A stretch of DNA of 64,000 bases from Paulinella micropora (lineage: Eukaryota > Cercozoa > Imbricatea > Euglyphida): contig BJOX01000027.1 of assembly GCA_009731375.1 (NCBI GenBank), positions 488,711-552,710 of the forward strand. Direction: 5' to 3'. The notes under the pieces are model-generated. The model was not told the DNA's origin. It made no database searches and saw nothing but the letters and a program-made list of their open reading frames with translations. Every line of letters starts with the position of its first letter. The first letter of the stretch is position 1. The translations under genes were made by a program, and so were the position numbers. Shown here in pieces: positions 41,079 to 61,599 of the stretch.

Positions 41079-41121
<43 letters not shown>

Positions 41122-41173
41122 GTTTAAATTGATTCTTGATTCTTTCTCGCTCACCACCTCATAATGTGGTTAC

Positions 41174-41239
<66 letters not shown>

Positions 41240-41451
41240 GTCTATCTATCTATCCCACCTCATAATACGGTTAGCTGACCGAGAAAACCACATATTCGAT
41301 ACATACAATACATACATACATACATACATACATACATACATACATACATACATACGCATACATACATGTGCATGCATACATACATACATACATACATATA
41401 TACATATATACATTCATACATTCATACATTCATACACACACATACATACAG
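40741..41451. repeat. (ATTC), (ATAC), (TA) and (ATCT) microsatellites
   Basis: Simple repeats, no gene. Confidence 0.9.
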
Positions 41452-41760
41452 GGTCGCCAAATTTCACGTATTTTACGTGTTTTACGGGAGAAGTTCCTAT
41501 TTCTTAAGTACAAAGAACAATGACTTCAAGCGCTTCGATCTCAGTCAATGTTTGCATCTACAACCTGTGTTATGGCTCATTAGAAAGCTCTTGATAAGAG
41601 CTTTCAAATGAGCCACTACACAAGCCCTCCAGATCAGAACCGGCTGATATCAAAGAGTTTGAAATCATGGCTCATTGTGGTTAAGGACAAGGAACTTCTC
41701 CGGGCTCGCCGGCCGGCCCGGCTCGCCCATAAAACACGAGGAAACTTTGGCTAGCCGGAG
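41452..41760. mobile_element. GC-rich fold-back element split by MITE F
   Basis: GGGTCGCCAAATTTCACGTA on the left and CGGGCTCGCC...AACTTTGGCTAGCC on the right resemble the fold-back at 8541-8629; the F element at 41488-41700 sits between. Confidence 0.6.
41488..41700. mobile_element. MITE F, copy 3
   Basis: 213 bp, GAGAAG...CTTCTC, opposite orientation to the copy at 38239. Confidence 0.75.
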
Positions 41761-41767
41761 AATATAA

Positions 41768-41769
<2 letters not shown>

Positions 41770-41834
<65 letters not shown>

Positions 41835-41866
41835 AATATTCTTGTGATTGAAGATTTATTATATAT

Positions 41867-41935
<69 letters not shown>

Positions 41936-42025
41936 CGTAAATAATCTGAAGTGGGTAACTTCACATAGCACGTGTTTTTGTGTATCTCTATCTATCTATG
42001 TATCTATCTATCTATCTATCTATCC

Positions 42026-42061
<36 letters not shown>

Positions 42062-42064
42062 CTG

Positions 42065-42107
<43 letters not shown>

Positions 42108-42116
42108 GTCTATCTA

Positions 42117-42147
<31 letters not shown>

Positions 42148-42166
42148 ATCTATCTATCTATCCATC

Positions 42167-42207
<41 letters not shown>

Positions 42208-42240
42208 ATCTATCTATATATCTATCTATCTCTATCTATC

Positions 42241-42275
<35 letters not shown>

Positions 42276-42282
42276 ATCTATG

Positions 42283-42317
<35 letters not shown>

Positions 42318-42318
42318 G

Positions 42319-42358
<40 letters not shown>
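41770..42358. repeat. (TA), (GT) and (ATCT) microsatellites
   Basis: Simple repeats, no gene. Confidence 0.9.
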
Positions 42359-42359
<1 letters not shown>

Positions 42360-42767
42360 GGGCCCGTGGTGGGGTGCCTTATGTGTGCCTAGCCATACGC
42401 CTATAAGTCATATGCCGAAATAGCGACGGGAAGCACAATCCTGTTCCCTCAGGGTGCCCTTTCTCGCTTGTTGAGCCCGGAATAAAACCCACAGTGCTCT
42501 GTCGGTTTATACTAGACTGTCGAACAGTCTCGAAACTCCATCTGCTTACTGGGTCCTCTGTAATGGAGGTGGGAGCTCGTTCTGCAAGGGGCGCTTTATG
42601 GAACGAGCCCTGGCCCCGCCTGGTACTAGGAAGCTTTGGTATTGCCTGTATCAGTCCCTTCCGTGCAAACATCACGGCTTAGCTGGGCATCGGGTTAATA
42701 CTTTACCCACAGACTTCCTGGTTGACGAAATCAGAAGCTCCTTTTTTCTGACATTAGTCGATATTTC

Positions 42768-42770
<3 letters not shown>
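42359..42770 (+). mobile_element. Interspersed repeat R, 5'-truncated copy
   Basis: Begins at GGGCCCGTGGTGG; otherwise nearly identical to 33031-33535. Confidence 0.75.
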
Positions 42771-42798
<28 letters not shown>

Positions 42799-42821
42799 AA
42801 TCTATCTATCTGTCTATCTAC

Positions 42822-42903
<82 letters not shown>

Positions 42904-42962
42904 CTATCTATCTATCTCTATCTATCTATCTATCTATCTATCTCTATCTATCTATCTATCTA

Positions 42963-42999
<37 letters not shown>

Positions 43000-43012
43000 A
43001 TCTATCTATCTT

Positions 43013-43061
<49 letters not shown>

Positions 43062-43080
43062 TTATCTATCTATCTAATCT
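42771..43080. repeat. (ATCT)n microsatellite
   Basis: ATCT tract with a few variants. Confidence 0.95.
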
Positions 43081-43277
43081 ATCTATCTGTACTCGTCTCA
43101 GGTGCTGGTAAAAGAATCTCCACCCCAGACGCTAGACCCTCTACCCAGAAACGGTCTCAAGTCTCATTCTACACCACCCAACGTAATTTTCTCGGCTTTT
43201 ACGGACAATTTTGATGTAAATTTCTTGGCTTTTACGGACAATTTCGACGTGCGCACGCCCCGGGCCATCTCCGAGAA

Positions 43278-43950
43278 GTGTAAATGTAAATGAAAATGTA
43301 AATGAAATGTAAATGAAATGTAAATGAAATGTAAATGAAACGTAAATGAAATGTAAATGAAATGTAAATGTAAATGAAATGTAAATGAAATGTAAATGAA
43401 ATGTAAATGAAATGTAAATGAAATGTAAATGAAATGTAAATGAAATGTAAATGAAATGTAAATGAAATGTAAATGAAATGTAAATGAAATGTAAATGAAA
43501 TGTAAATGAAATGTAAATGAAATGTAAATGAAATGTAAATGAAATGTAAATGAAATGTAAATGAAATGTAAATGAAATGTAAATGAAATGTAAATGAAAT
43601 GTAAATGAAATGTAAATGAAATGTAAATGAAATGTAAATGAAATGTAAATGAAATGTAAATGAAATGTAAATGAAATGTAAATGAAATGTAAATGAAATG
43701 TAAATGAAATGTAAATGAAATGTAAATGAAATGTAAATGAAATGTAAATGAAATGTAAATGAAATGTAAATGAAATGTAAATGAAATGTAAATGAAATGT
43801 AAATGAAATGTAAATGAAATGTAAATGAAATGTACATGAAATGTACATGTAAATGAAATGTTAAATGAAATGTAAATGTAAATGAAATGTAAATGTAATG
43901 TAAATGTAATGTAAATGTAATGTAAATGTAATGTAAATGTAAATGAAATG
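43278..43950. repeat. 11-bp tandem repeat GTAAATGAAAT, about 60 copies
   Basis: Very regular 11-bp unit, decaying at both ends. Because 11 is not a multiple of 3, all minus-strand frames read the same 11-residue cycle (FHLHFIYISFT) without stops, giving long false ORFs. Confidence 0.95.
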
Positions 43951-44150
43951 TAATATACTGTACTGTACTGTACTGTACTGGTCTTGCAACTTCCCCCTTA
44001 CATATTTCCATCAAACATATACACATAGATACAAGATTTGTGTGTATGCATGTATGTGTGTATGTGTGTATGTGTGTGTGTGTGTATATGTATGTGTGGT
44101 TGTGTGTTTGGTGTAATGTGATGCAAGGCGATCCGCCGGCCATCTTTTTC

Positions 44151-44202
44151 TATGAAGCCAACACACCAAGCAACCTGAAAACAGGTACACAGTACACAGT
44201 AT

Positions 44203-44241
<39 letters not shown>

Positions 44242-44303
44242 GAAGCCAACACACCAAGCAGCCTGAAAACAGGTACACAGTACACAGTATGCTCTCTCTC
44301 TCG

Positions 44304-44365
<62 letters not shown>

Positions 44366-44974
44366 CTCNNNNNNNNNNNNNNNNNNNNNNNNNNNNNNNN
44401 NNNNNNNNNNNNNNNNNNNNNNNNNNNNNNNNNNNNNNNNNNNNNNNNNNNNNNNNNNNNNNNNNNNNNNNNNNNNNNNNNNNNNNNNNNNNNNNNNNNN
44501 NNNNNNNNNNNNNNNNNNNNNNNNNNNNNNNNNNNNNNNNNNNNNNNNNNNNNNNNNNNNNNNNNNNNNNNNNNNNNNNNNNNNNNNNNNNNNNNNNNNN
44601 NNNNNNNNNNNNNNNNNNNNNNNNNNNNNNNNNNNNNNNNNNNNNNNNNNNNNNNNNNNNNNNNNNNNNNNNNNNNNNNNNNNNNNNNNNNNNNNNNNNN
44701 NNNNNNNNNNNNNNNNNNNNNNNNNNNNNNNNNNNNNNNNNNNNNNNNNNNNNNNNNNNNNNNNNNNNNNNNNNNNNNNNNNNNNNNNNNNNNNNNNNNN
44801 NNNNNNNNNNNNNNNNNNNNNNNNNNNNNNNNNNNNNNNNNNNNNNNNNNNNNNNNNNNNNNNNNNNNNNNNNNNNNNNNNNNNNNNNNNNNNNNNNNNN
44901 NNNNNNNNNNNNNNNNNNNNNNNNNNNNCTAACACACCAAGCAGCCTGAAAGCGGGTACACAGTACACAGCATG

Positions 44975-45033
<59 letters not shown>

Positions 45034-45067
45034 GCCAACACACTAAGCAGCCTGAAAGCAGGTACAC

Positions 45068-45131
<64 letters not shown>

Positions 45132-45180
45132 ATATGTATATATATATGTATATATATATGTATATATAGATCCTTACTCA
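44151..45180. repeat. (CT)n with repeated spacer, gap 44369-44928
   Basis: Spacer GAAGCCAACACACCAAGCAG followed by CCTGAAAACAGGTACACAG recurs at 44154, 44240, 44930 and 45031; CCTGAAAACAGG is a small hairpin. Confidence 0.8.
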
Positions 45181-45235
45181 GCTACCTCAGAGCAGGACGC
45201 ATATGTCTATCTATTTATCTATCTATCTATCTATC

Positions 45236-45272
<37 letters not shown>

Positions 45273-45413
45273 ATATATACAATAGTCTATCTATCTATCT
45301 ATCTACATATCTATCTATCTACCTATCTATCTATCTATCTATCTAACTACCTACCTACCTACCTACCTATCTTATCTGTCCAGGGGGGTTAGAGCAGGAG
45401 GCCTCTGTGTATG

Positions 45414-45469
<56 letters not shown>

Positions 45470-45472
45470 CCA

Positions 45473-45504
<32 letters not shown>

Positions 45505-45505
45505 C

Positions 45506-45545
<40 letters not shown>

Positions 45546-45605
45546 CCTACCGACCTATCTATCTTATCTGTCCAGGGGGGTCAGAGCAGGAGGCATATGC
45601 GTATG

Positions 45606-45649
<44 letters not shown>

Positions 45650-45749
45650 CCTACCTACCTACCTACCTACCTACCCACCTACCTACCTACCTACTTACCT
45701 ACCTATCTTATCTGTCCAGGGGGGTTTGAGCAGGAGGCATATGTGTATG

Positions 45750-45798
<49 letters not shown>

Positions 45799-45915
45799 GT
45801 ATCTATCTATCTATCTATCTATCTACCTATCTACCTATCTACCTATCTACCTATCTATCTATCTATCTATCTATATATCTATTTATCTATCTAATCTATC
45901 TATCTATCTACCTAC

Positions 45916-45954
<39 letters not shown>

Positions 45955-46053
45955 CCTACCTACCTACCTACCTACCTACCTACCTTCCTATCTACCTACC
46001 TACCTACCTAACTTATCTGTCCAGGGGGGTTAGAGCAGGAGGCATATGTGTAC

Positions 46054-46106
<53 letters not shown>

Positions 46107-46202
46107 CCTACCTATCTACCTACCTACCTACCTACCTACCTACCTACCTGCCTACCTATCTTATCTGTCCAGGGGGGTTAGAGCAGGAGGCATATGTGTT
46201 TG

Positions 46203-46258
<56 letters not shown>

Positions 46259-46345
46259 CCTATCTACCTACCTACCTACCTACCTACTACCTACCTACCT
46301 ATCTTATCTGTCCAGGGGGGTTAGAGCAGGAGGCATATGTGTTTG

Positions 46346-46382
<37 letters not shown>

Positions 46383-46510
46383 ATATCTATCTATCTATCT
46401 ATCTATCTATCTACCTATCTATCTACCTATCTATCTACCTATCTATCTACCTACCTACCTACCTACCTACCTATCTTATCTGTCCAGGGGGGTCAGAGCA
46501 GGAGGCATAT
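45181..46510. repeat. (ATCT)n/(ACCT)n higher-order repeat, seven units
   Basis: A unit of ATCT and ACCT tracts plus CTTATCTGTCCAGGGGGGT and AGAGCAGGAGGC recurs at about 45371, 45567, 45708, 46012, 46161, 46303 and 46475. Confidence 0.9.
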
Positions 46511-49011
<2,501 letters not shown>

Positions 49012-49691
49012 GATGAAATATCGACTAATGTCAGAAAAAAGGAGCTTCTGATTTCGTCAACCAGGAAGTCTGTGGGTGAAGTATTAACCCGATGCCCAGC
49101 TAAGCCGTGATGTTTGCACGGAAGGGACTGATACAAGGCAATACCAAAGCTTCCTAGTACCAGGCGGGGCCAGGGCTCGTTCCATAAAGCGCCCCTTGCA
49201 GAACGAGCTCCCACCTCCATTACAGAGGGCCCAGTAAGCAGATGGAGTTTCGAGACTGTTCGACAGTCTAGTATAAACCGACAGAGCACTGTGGGTTTTA
49301 TTCCGGGCTCAACAAGCGAGAAAGGGCACCCTGAGGGAACAGGATTGTGCTTCCCGTCGCTATTTCGGCATATGACTTATAGGCGTATGGCTAGGCACAC
49401 ATAAGGCACCCCACCACGGGCCCAGCACACCCACACCATCCCCTAATTCTCTGTCTGTCGACAGATGGCACCCATTTCAAAAAATCAAGCCCAAGAGAGG
49501 GTCAGTGACACCTCAAGTGGCCTTGGTTCATTCCGTAGAGTAAGTGATACGATCAACTGATGAAATATCGACTAATGTCAGAAAAAAGGAGCTTCTGATT
49601 TCGTCAACCAGGAAGTCTGTGGGTAAAGTATTAACCCGATGCCCAGCTAAGCCGTGATGTTTGCACGGAAGGGACTGATACAGGCAATACC

Positions 49692-49693
<2 letters not shown>
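49012..49693 (-). mobile_element. Interspersed repeat R, full copy plus partial copy
   Basis: 49012-49517 is full length; after 41 bp of unique sequence a second copy restarts at 49559 and is cut at 49693 by a GATA tract. Confidence 0.75.
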
Positions 49694-50234
<541 letters not shown>

Positions 50235-50264
50235 CACAAGCAAAAACAGCAGCAGCAGAAGCAG

Positions 50265-50301
<37 letters not shown>

Positions 50302-50411
50302 GCAAAAGTAACACCAACGACAACGACAACAACAACAACAACAACAACAACAAAAGCAACAACAACAACAACAACAACATTAACAACAACAGCAACGACA
50401 ACGACAACAAG

Positions 50412-50443
<32 letters not shown>

Positions 50444-50610
50444 AAGCAACAACAACGACAACGACAACAAAAGCAACAACAACAACAACAACAACAACGA
50501 CAACAACGACGACGACAACAACGACAACAACAACAAAAGCAACGACAGCGACAATAACAACAACAACAACAACGACAACGACAACGACAACAACAACAAC
50601 AAAAGCAACG

Positions 50611-50643
<33 letters not shown>

Positions 50644-50804
50644 GCAACAGCAACAACAACAACAACAACAACAAAAACAACAGCAGCAACGACAACGACA
50701 ATAACAACAACAACAATAACAATAACAACAACAACAAAAGCAACGACAACGACAATAACAACAACAACAACAACAACAACAATAACAACAACAAGAACAA
50801 AAGC

Positions 50805-50839
<35 letters not shown>

Positions 50840-50870
50840 CGACAACGACAACAACAACAAGAACGACATC
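50235..50870. repeat. (ACA)n/(ACG)n microsatellite
   Basis: Reads as poly-T on the plus strand and poly-L on the minus strand; not a gene. Confidence 0.95.
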
Positions 50871-50979
50871 TATGTGTTAGGCTTGTGTGTTTGTTTGCGT
50901 GGCAGGAGAAATGCGTATGCTAGCAGTGCCGACAGGCAATCCTGGCAACGTCCTTAAACTTGTGTCTGTGTGTGTGTGT

Positions 50980-51776
<797 letters not shown>

Positions 51777-52222
51777 GATGAAATATCGACTAATGTCAGA
51801 AAAAAGGAGCTTCTGATTTCGTCAACCAGGAAGGCTGTGGGTAAAGTATTAACCCGATGCCCAGCTAAGCCGTGATGTTTGCACGGAAGGGACTGATACA
51901 GGCAATACCAAAGCTCCCTAGTACCAGGCGGGGCCAGGGCTCGTTCCATAAAGCGCCCCTTGCAGAACGAGCTCCCACCTCCATTACAGAGGGCCCAGTA
52001 AGCAGATGGAGTTTCGAGACTGTTCGACAGTCTAGTATAAACCGACAGAGCACTGTGGGTTTTATTCCGGGCTCAACAAGCGAGAAAGGGCACCCTGAGG
52101 GAACAGGATTGTGCTTCCCGTCGCTATTTCGGCATGTGACTTATAGGCGTATGGCTAGGCACACATAAGGCACCCCACCACGGGCCCAGCACACCCACAC
52201 CATCCCCTAATTCTCTGTCTGA
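51777..52222 (-). mobile_element. Interspersed repeat R, minus copy
   Basis: Ends at GATA tracts on both sides. Confidence 0.75.
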
Positions 52223-52244
52223 GATAGATAGATAGATAGGTAGG

Positions 52245-52298
<54 letters not shown>

Positions 52299-52653
52299 TA
52301 TAGATAGATAGATAGGTAGGTAGGTAGGTAGGTAGGTAGGTAGGTAGGTAGGTAGGTAGGTAGGTAGGTAGATAGATAGATAGATAGATNNNNNNNNNNN
52401 NNNNNNNNNNNNNNNNNNNNNNNNNNNNNNNNNNNNNNNNNNNNNNNNNNNNNNNNNNNNNNNNNNNNNNNNNNNNNNNNNNNNNNNNNNNNNNNNNNNN
52501 NNNNNNNNNNNNNNNNNNNNNNNNNNNNNNNNNNNNNNNNNNNNNNNNNNNNNNNNNNNNNNNNNNNNNNNNNNNNNNNNNNNNNNNNNNNNNNNNNNNN
52601 NNNNNNNNNNNNNNNNNNNNNNNNNNNNNNNNNNNNNNNNNNNNNNNNNNNNN
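52223..52653. repeat. (GATA)n/(GGTA)n tract with gap 52390-52653
   Basis: Simple repeats and N run. Confidence 0.95.
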
Positions 52654-52880
52654 ATGCCCAGCTAAGCCGTGATGTTTGCACGGAAGGGACTGATACAGGC
52701 AATACCAAAGCTCCCTAGTACCAGGCGGGGCCAGGGCTCGTTCCATAAAGCGCCCCTTGCAGAACGAGCTCCCACCTCCATTACAGAGGGCCCAGTAAGC
52801 AGATGGAGTTTCGAGACTGTTCGACAGTCTAGTATAAACCGACAGAGCACTGTGGGTTTTATTCCGGGCTCAACAAGCGA

Positions 52881-52883
<3 letters not shown>
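52654..52883 (-). mobile_element. Interspersed repeat R, partial copy
   Basis: Starts at the gap and is cut at AACAAGCGAAAAG by a GATA tract. Confidence 0.7.
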
Positions 52884-52947
<64 letters not shown>

Positions 52948-53078
52948 TGGAGAGGGTGTTGGCTGCAATCTCACGTGAAGTGGCATCTATATCTATATCT
53001 ATATCTATATCTATATCTATATCTATATCTATATCCATATGTGTCGGCCCGGCGGGTCTAGGGGCGGCCCGGTAGGGT

Positions 53079-53129
<51 letters not shown>

Positions 53130-53172
53130 TTGGGTAGATATAGATAGAGGGAGATAAAGAGAGATGGAAGAG

Positions 53173-53238
<66 letters not shown>

Positions 53239-53240
53239 GG
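52884..53240. repeat. (GATA), (ATATCT) and (GA) microsatellites
   Basis: Includes a hexamer tract at 52987-53040. Confidence 0.9.
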
Positions 53241-53280
53241 GCGCGGATCGCGAGGCCGAGTTTTGGCTGAGAGAACAAAG

Positions 53281-54450
53281 CGCCGTGCAGTGATATGGCT
53301 GACTAGCTAGCAAGTTGTCTTGTCAAGTGATATGGCTGACTAGCTAGCAAGTTGTCTTGTCACGTGATATGGCTGACCAGCAAGCAAGTTGCCTTGTCAA
53401 TTGATATGGATGACTAGCTAGGAAGTTGTCTTGTCAAGTCTTGGTTGTGAGATCAAAGCGCCGTCAAGCGATATGGCTGACTAGCAAGGAAGCTGTCTTG
53501 TCAAGTCTTGGCTGAGAGAACAAAGCGCCGTGCAGTGATATGGCTGACTAGCTAGGAAGTTGTCTTGTCAAGTCTTGGCTGAGAGAACAAAGAGCCGTGC
53601 AGTGATATGGCTGACTAGCTAGGCAGTTGTCTTGTCAAGTCTTGGCTGAGAGAACAAGGCACCGTCCAGTGATATGGCTGATGGTAGGAAGTTGTCTAAT
53701 CAAGTCTTGGCTGAGAGAACAAAGCGCCGTCCAGTGATATGGCTGACTAGCTAGGAATTTGTCTTGTCAGGTCTTGGCTGAGAGCAAAGCGCCGTGCAGT
53801 GATATGGCTGACTAACTAGCAAGTTGTCTTGTCAAGTGACATGGCTGACTAGCTAGGAAGTTGTCTTGTCAAGTCTTGGCTGAGAGAACAAAGCGCCGTC
53901 CAGTGATATGGCTGATGGTAGGAAGTTGTCTTGTCAAGTCTTGGCTGAGGGAACAAAGCGCCGTGCAGTGATATGGCTGATGGTAGGAAGTTGTCTTGTC
54001 AAGTCTTGGCTGAGAGAAAAAGCGCCGTGCAGTGATATGGCTGACTAGCTAGGAAGTTGTCTTGTCAAGTCTTGGCTGAGAGAACAAAGCGCCGTCCAGT
54101 GATATGGCTGAGCTAGGAAGTTGTCTTGTCAAGTCTTGGCTGTGAGAACAGAGCGCCGTCCAGTGATATGGCTGATGGTAGGAAGTTGTCTTGTCAAGTC
54201 TTGGCTGAGAGAACAAAGCGCCGTGCAGTAATATGGCTGACTAGCTAGCAAGTTGTCTTGTCAAGTGACATGGCTGACTAGCTAGGAAGTTGTCTTGTCA
54301 AGTCTTGGCTGAACAAAGCGCCGTGCAGTGATATGGCTGACTAGCTAGGAAGTTGTCTTGTCAAGTCTTGGCTGAGAGAACAAAGCGCCGTCCAGTGATA
54401 TGGCTGACTAGCTAGGAAGTTGTCTTGTCAAGTCTTGGCTGAGAAGCGCG
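53281..54450. repeat. Minisatellite, about 70-bp unit
   Basis: Unit includes GCCGTGCAGTGATATGGCTG, ACTAGCTAGGAAGTTGTC and TTGTCAAGTCTTGGCTGAG. About 17 copies, with deletions of internal blocks (TGATGGTAGG variants replace the ACTAGCTAGG block). Confidence 0.9.
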
Positions 54451-54713
54451 TCAAGCGATCGCTGCTTGTAGTTAACAAGTAAGGAAAAGTGAACATTTTC
54501 GGCCAGAAAAAATTATTCCGTAATAACGGTATATTTGTTATTCAAAGTTGTGAAGAATTTCAGCCAGCAGGTAATTACGGTACATTTGTTGTCCACAAAG
54601 AAACGCTTAGCCCAAATTCTTCGTATTTACGGTTGGCCGAAAGGTGAGGTGGCCGAAATTTTTCACCCGACCTTAGGGAGGTTGTCTTCTTTGTTTTCAC
54701 CGCATCAAAACCA
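54451..54713. other. Unique spacer, nothing recognised
   Basis: AT-rich sequence with no supported ORF; GGCCGAAA occurs several times. Confidence 0.4.
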
Positions 54714-54950
54714 CTAGACATTTGGTCCCGGTCGGAGCAGTGTGGTCACTTGACTGTGAAAAGTGACCATGGCCACACAAAAAGTTGGGATGGTCACAAG
54801 TCCATGGCCACGTGGCCAGCATTGTGCCAGCCATGGCCTGGAAAAACTCAATGGCTAGCACAATGGGCCACAGCGCTTCACAGTCAAGTGACCATCCTAC
54901 TCGGGACGGGTCCAAATGTCTAATTTTTTCCAAAAATTTCGCGGTGGTGG
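54714..54950. mobile_element. MITE M1, copy 3
   Basis: Same arms as 4281-4545, uninterrupted. Confidence 0.75.
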
Positions 54951-54965
54951 CAACAATTAAGTCTT

Positions 54966-55179
54966 GAGAAGTTCCTTGTCCTTAACCACAATGAGCAATG
55001 ATTTCAAACTCTTTGATATCAGCCGGTTCTGATCTGGAGGGCTTGTGTAGTGGCTCATTTGAAAGCTCTCATCAAGAGCTTTCTAATGAGCCATAACACA
55101 GGGTTGTATATGGAAATATTGACTGAGATCGAAGCGCTTGAAGTCATTGTTCGTTGTACTTAAGAAATAGGAACTTTTC
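54966..55179. mobile_element. MITE F, copy 4
   Basis: GAGAAG...CTTTTC ends, with TT on both sides. Confidence 0.7.
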
Positions 55180-55254
55180 TTGTTGGTAGGGTGGGTTGTG
55201 ATATGGCCGGCTGCTTCTTTTACCAGCGCGCTCTTGAAGGCAAACGAGGTAACT

Positions 55255-56070
<816 letters not shown>

Positions 56071-56089
56071 TGTGAGTTTGTATGTAATG

Positions 56090-56179
56090 TATGTAGGCTT
56101 ATGGCTATCTGCGCAGAGAGATAGTGCAAACTGTTTTGAGAGACGGGTATGTATGTATGTATGTATGTATGTATCTATG

Positions 56180-56210
<31 letters not shown>

Positions 56211-56283
56211 TGCTTATGGCTATCTGTGTAGAGAGATTGTTCAAACTGTTTTGATAGACGGGTAGGTAGGTAGGTATGTATGC

Positions 56284-56314
<31 letters not shown>

Positions 56315-57030
56315 CAAGTATGTATGTATGTATGTATGTAATGTAATGTATGTAATGTATGTATGCTTATGGCTATCTGCGTAGAGAGATAGTGCAAACT
56401 GTTTTGATAGACGGGTATGTATTTATGTATGTATGTAATCTATGTAATTTATGTAATGTATGTATGCTTATGGCTATCTGCGTAGAGAGATTGTTCAAAC
56501 TGTTTTGATAGACGGGTAGGTAGGTATGTATGTATGCATGTATGTATGCATGTATGTATGTATGTAATGTTATGTATGTAATGTATGTAATGTATGTATG
56601 CTTATGGCTATCTGCAGAGAGATTGTTCAAACTGTTTTGATAGACGGGTAGGTAGGTAGGTATGTATGCATGTATGTATGTATGTATGTATGTATGTAAG
56701 TATGTATGTATGTAATGTTATGTATGTAATGTATGTAATGTATGTAATGCTTATGGCTATCTGCGTAGAGAGATTGTTCAAACTGTTTTGAGAGACGGGT
56801 AAGTAAGTAAGTAAGTATGTATGTATGTATGTATGTATGTAATGTATGTAATGTATGTATGCTTATGGCTATCTGCGTAGAGAGATTGTGCAAACTGTTT
56901 TTGAGAGACGGGTAAGTATGTATGTATGTATGCATGTATGTATGTATGTATGTATGTATGTAATGTATGTAATGTATGTAATGCTTATGGCTATCTGCGT
57001 AGAGAGATTGTTCAAACTGTTTTGGTAGAC
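56090..57030. repeat. (GTAT)n higher-order repeat, eight units
   Basis: Spacer CTTATGGCTATCTGCGTAGA followed by GATTGTTCAAACTGTTTTG and AGACGGGTA recurs at 56098, 56213, 56368, 56467, 56600, 56750, 56863 and 56989, and once inverted at 60652-60705. Confidence 0.9.
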
Positions 57031-57113
57031 GGGTATGTATGTATGTATGTATGTATGTATGTATGTATGTATGTATGTATGTATGTATGCATGTATGCAT
57101 GTATGTATGTATG

Positions 57114-57144
<31 letters not shown>

Positions 57145-57298
57145 TGTATGTATGTAATGTATGTATGTATGTATGTATGTATGTATGTATGTATGTATGT
57201 ATGTATGTATGTATGTACGTACGTACGTACGTACGTGCGTTCGTACGTACGCACGTACGCACGTACGGCGAACGTACGTACGTATGTATGTATATATG

Positions 57299-57332
<34 letters not shown>

Positions 57333-57698
57333 TGTATATGTATGTATGTGTGTATGTATGTGTGGGTGCATGTATGTACGTGATGTACGTGATGTATGTA
57401 TGCATGTATGTATGTATGTATGCATGTATGTATGTATGTATGTATGTATGTATGTGATGTGATGTATGTATGTGTGTACGTACGTACGTACGTATGTATG
57501 TATGTATGTATGTATGTATGTATGTATGTATGTATGTATGCATGCATGCATGTATGCATGTATGTATGTATGTATGTATGTATGTATGTATGTATGTATG
57601 TATGTATGTATGTATATGTATGTGTGTATGTATGTATGTATGTATGTATGTATGTATGTATGTATGTATGCATGTATATATATATGTATATATGTATG

Positions 57699-57732
<34 letters not shown>

Positions 57733-58165
57733 TGTATGTATGTATGTATGTATGCATGTATGCATGTATGTATGTATGTATGTATGTATGTATGTATGTA
57801 CGTACGTACGTATGTATGTATGTATGTATGTATGTATGTATGTATGTATGTATGTATGTATGTATGTATGCATGCATGCATGCATGTATGTATGTATGTA
57901 TGTATGTATGTATGTACGTACGTACGTACGTACGTACGTACGTACTACGTACGTACGTACGTATGTATGTATGTATGTATGTGTGTATGTATGTATGTAT
58001 GTATGTATGTGTGTGTGTATGTATGTATGTATGTATGTATGTATGTATGTATGTATGTATGTATGTATGCATGCATGTATGCATGTATGCATGTATGTAT
58101 TTATGCATGTATGCATGTATGTATGTATGTATGTATGTATGTACGTGTGTACGTATGTATGTACG
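57031..58165. repeat. (GTAT)n/(GTAC)n microsatellite
   Basis: ATGT tract with ACGT blocks (57217-57290, 57478-57492, 57914-57962). Confidence 0.95.
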
Positions 58166-58205
58166 TCCTTATTGATTTACGTATTGATGTATTTTGTTTG
58201 TACAG

Positions 58206-58317
58206 ATCCGTGCAGCCTGCGTTTTGGTTTTTCCACGTCGATAGGACGGTCAAGGACCCAGTGCCGTTTCCCTCTGGCGCGCCGGCCCGGCACGTCCCGA
58301 AATGGGACTTCGGGTGA
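58206..58317 (+). other. Possible host terminal exon
   Basis: TTTTGTTTGTACAG is a good acceptor; the next frame reads SVQPAFWFFHVDRTVKDP, then PARHVPKWDFG and TGA. Mixed, protein-like composition with GC-rich codons, no copy elsewhere in the window. Gene unknown. Confidence 0.35.
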
Positions 58318-58320
58318 GGC

Positions 58321-61190
<2,870 letters not shown>

Positions 61191-61235
<45 letters not shown>
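61191..61235. repeat. (AAT)n microsatellite
   Basis: Short AAT tract. Confidence 0.9.
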
Positions 61236-61237
<2 letters not shown>

Positions 61238-61329
61238 GTGCTTCTCTGTCAATGGCTGATGCAAATCTGCACATGCGCCTCCATCGTCTCACCCGTGAGG
61301 GGAGTACGAAGAATTGACGATAGGCTCTA

Positions 61330-61503
61330 ATGACACCCCCGCAAGGGCAGTTCCAACACTTCCAGACGGACCGGTATGTTCAATGAAAATACTGGTCCAG
61401 ACGGACCGGTATGTTCAATGAAAATACTGGTGGCACCGACGGGAATCGAACTGGCGACAGGGCCCAGATGGTAGAACTTGACCACTGGGCTATCACGGTG
61501 TCC
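61330..61503 (-). repeat. tRNA-derived SINE, minus copy with body
   Basis: 61429-61503 is the reverse complement of 7045-7119. Upstream in the window (downstream in the element) CCAGACGGACCGGTATGTTC plus AATGAAAATACTGG is present twice in tandem (61355-61430), giving the body of the element. An AAT tract follows at 61506. Confidence 0.65.
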
Positions 61504-61505
61504 AA

Positions 61506-61590
<85 letters not shown>

Positions 61591-61599
61591 GCTGCTGCT

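Noticed and set aside
56090-57030. CRISPR-like regular spacer/repeat pattern
   Set aside because: The 'spacers' are all the same ATGT microsatellite and the host is eukaryotic.
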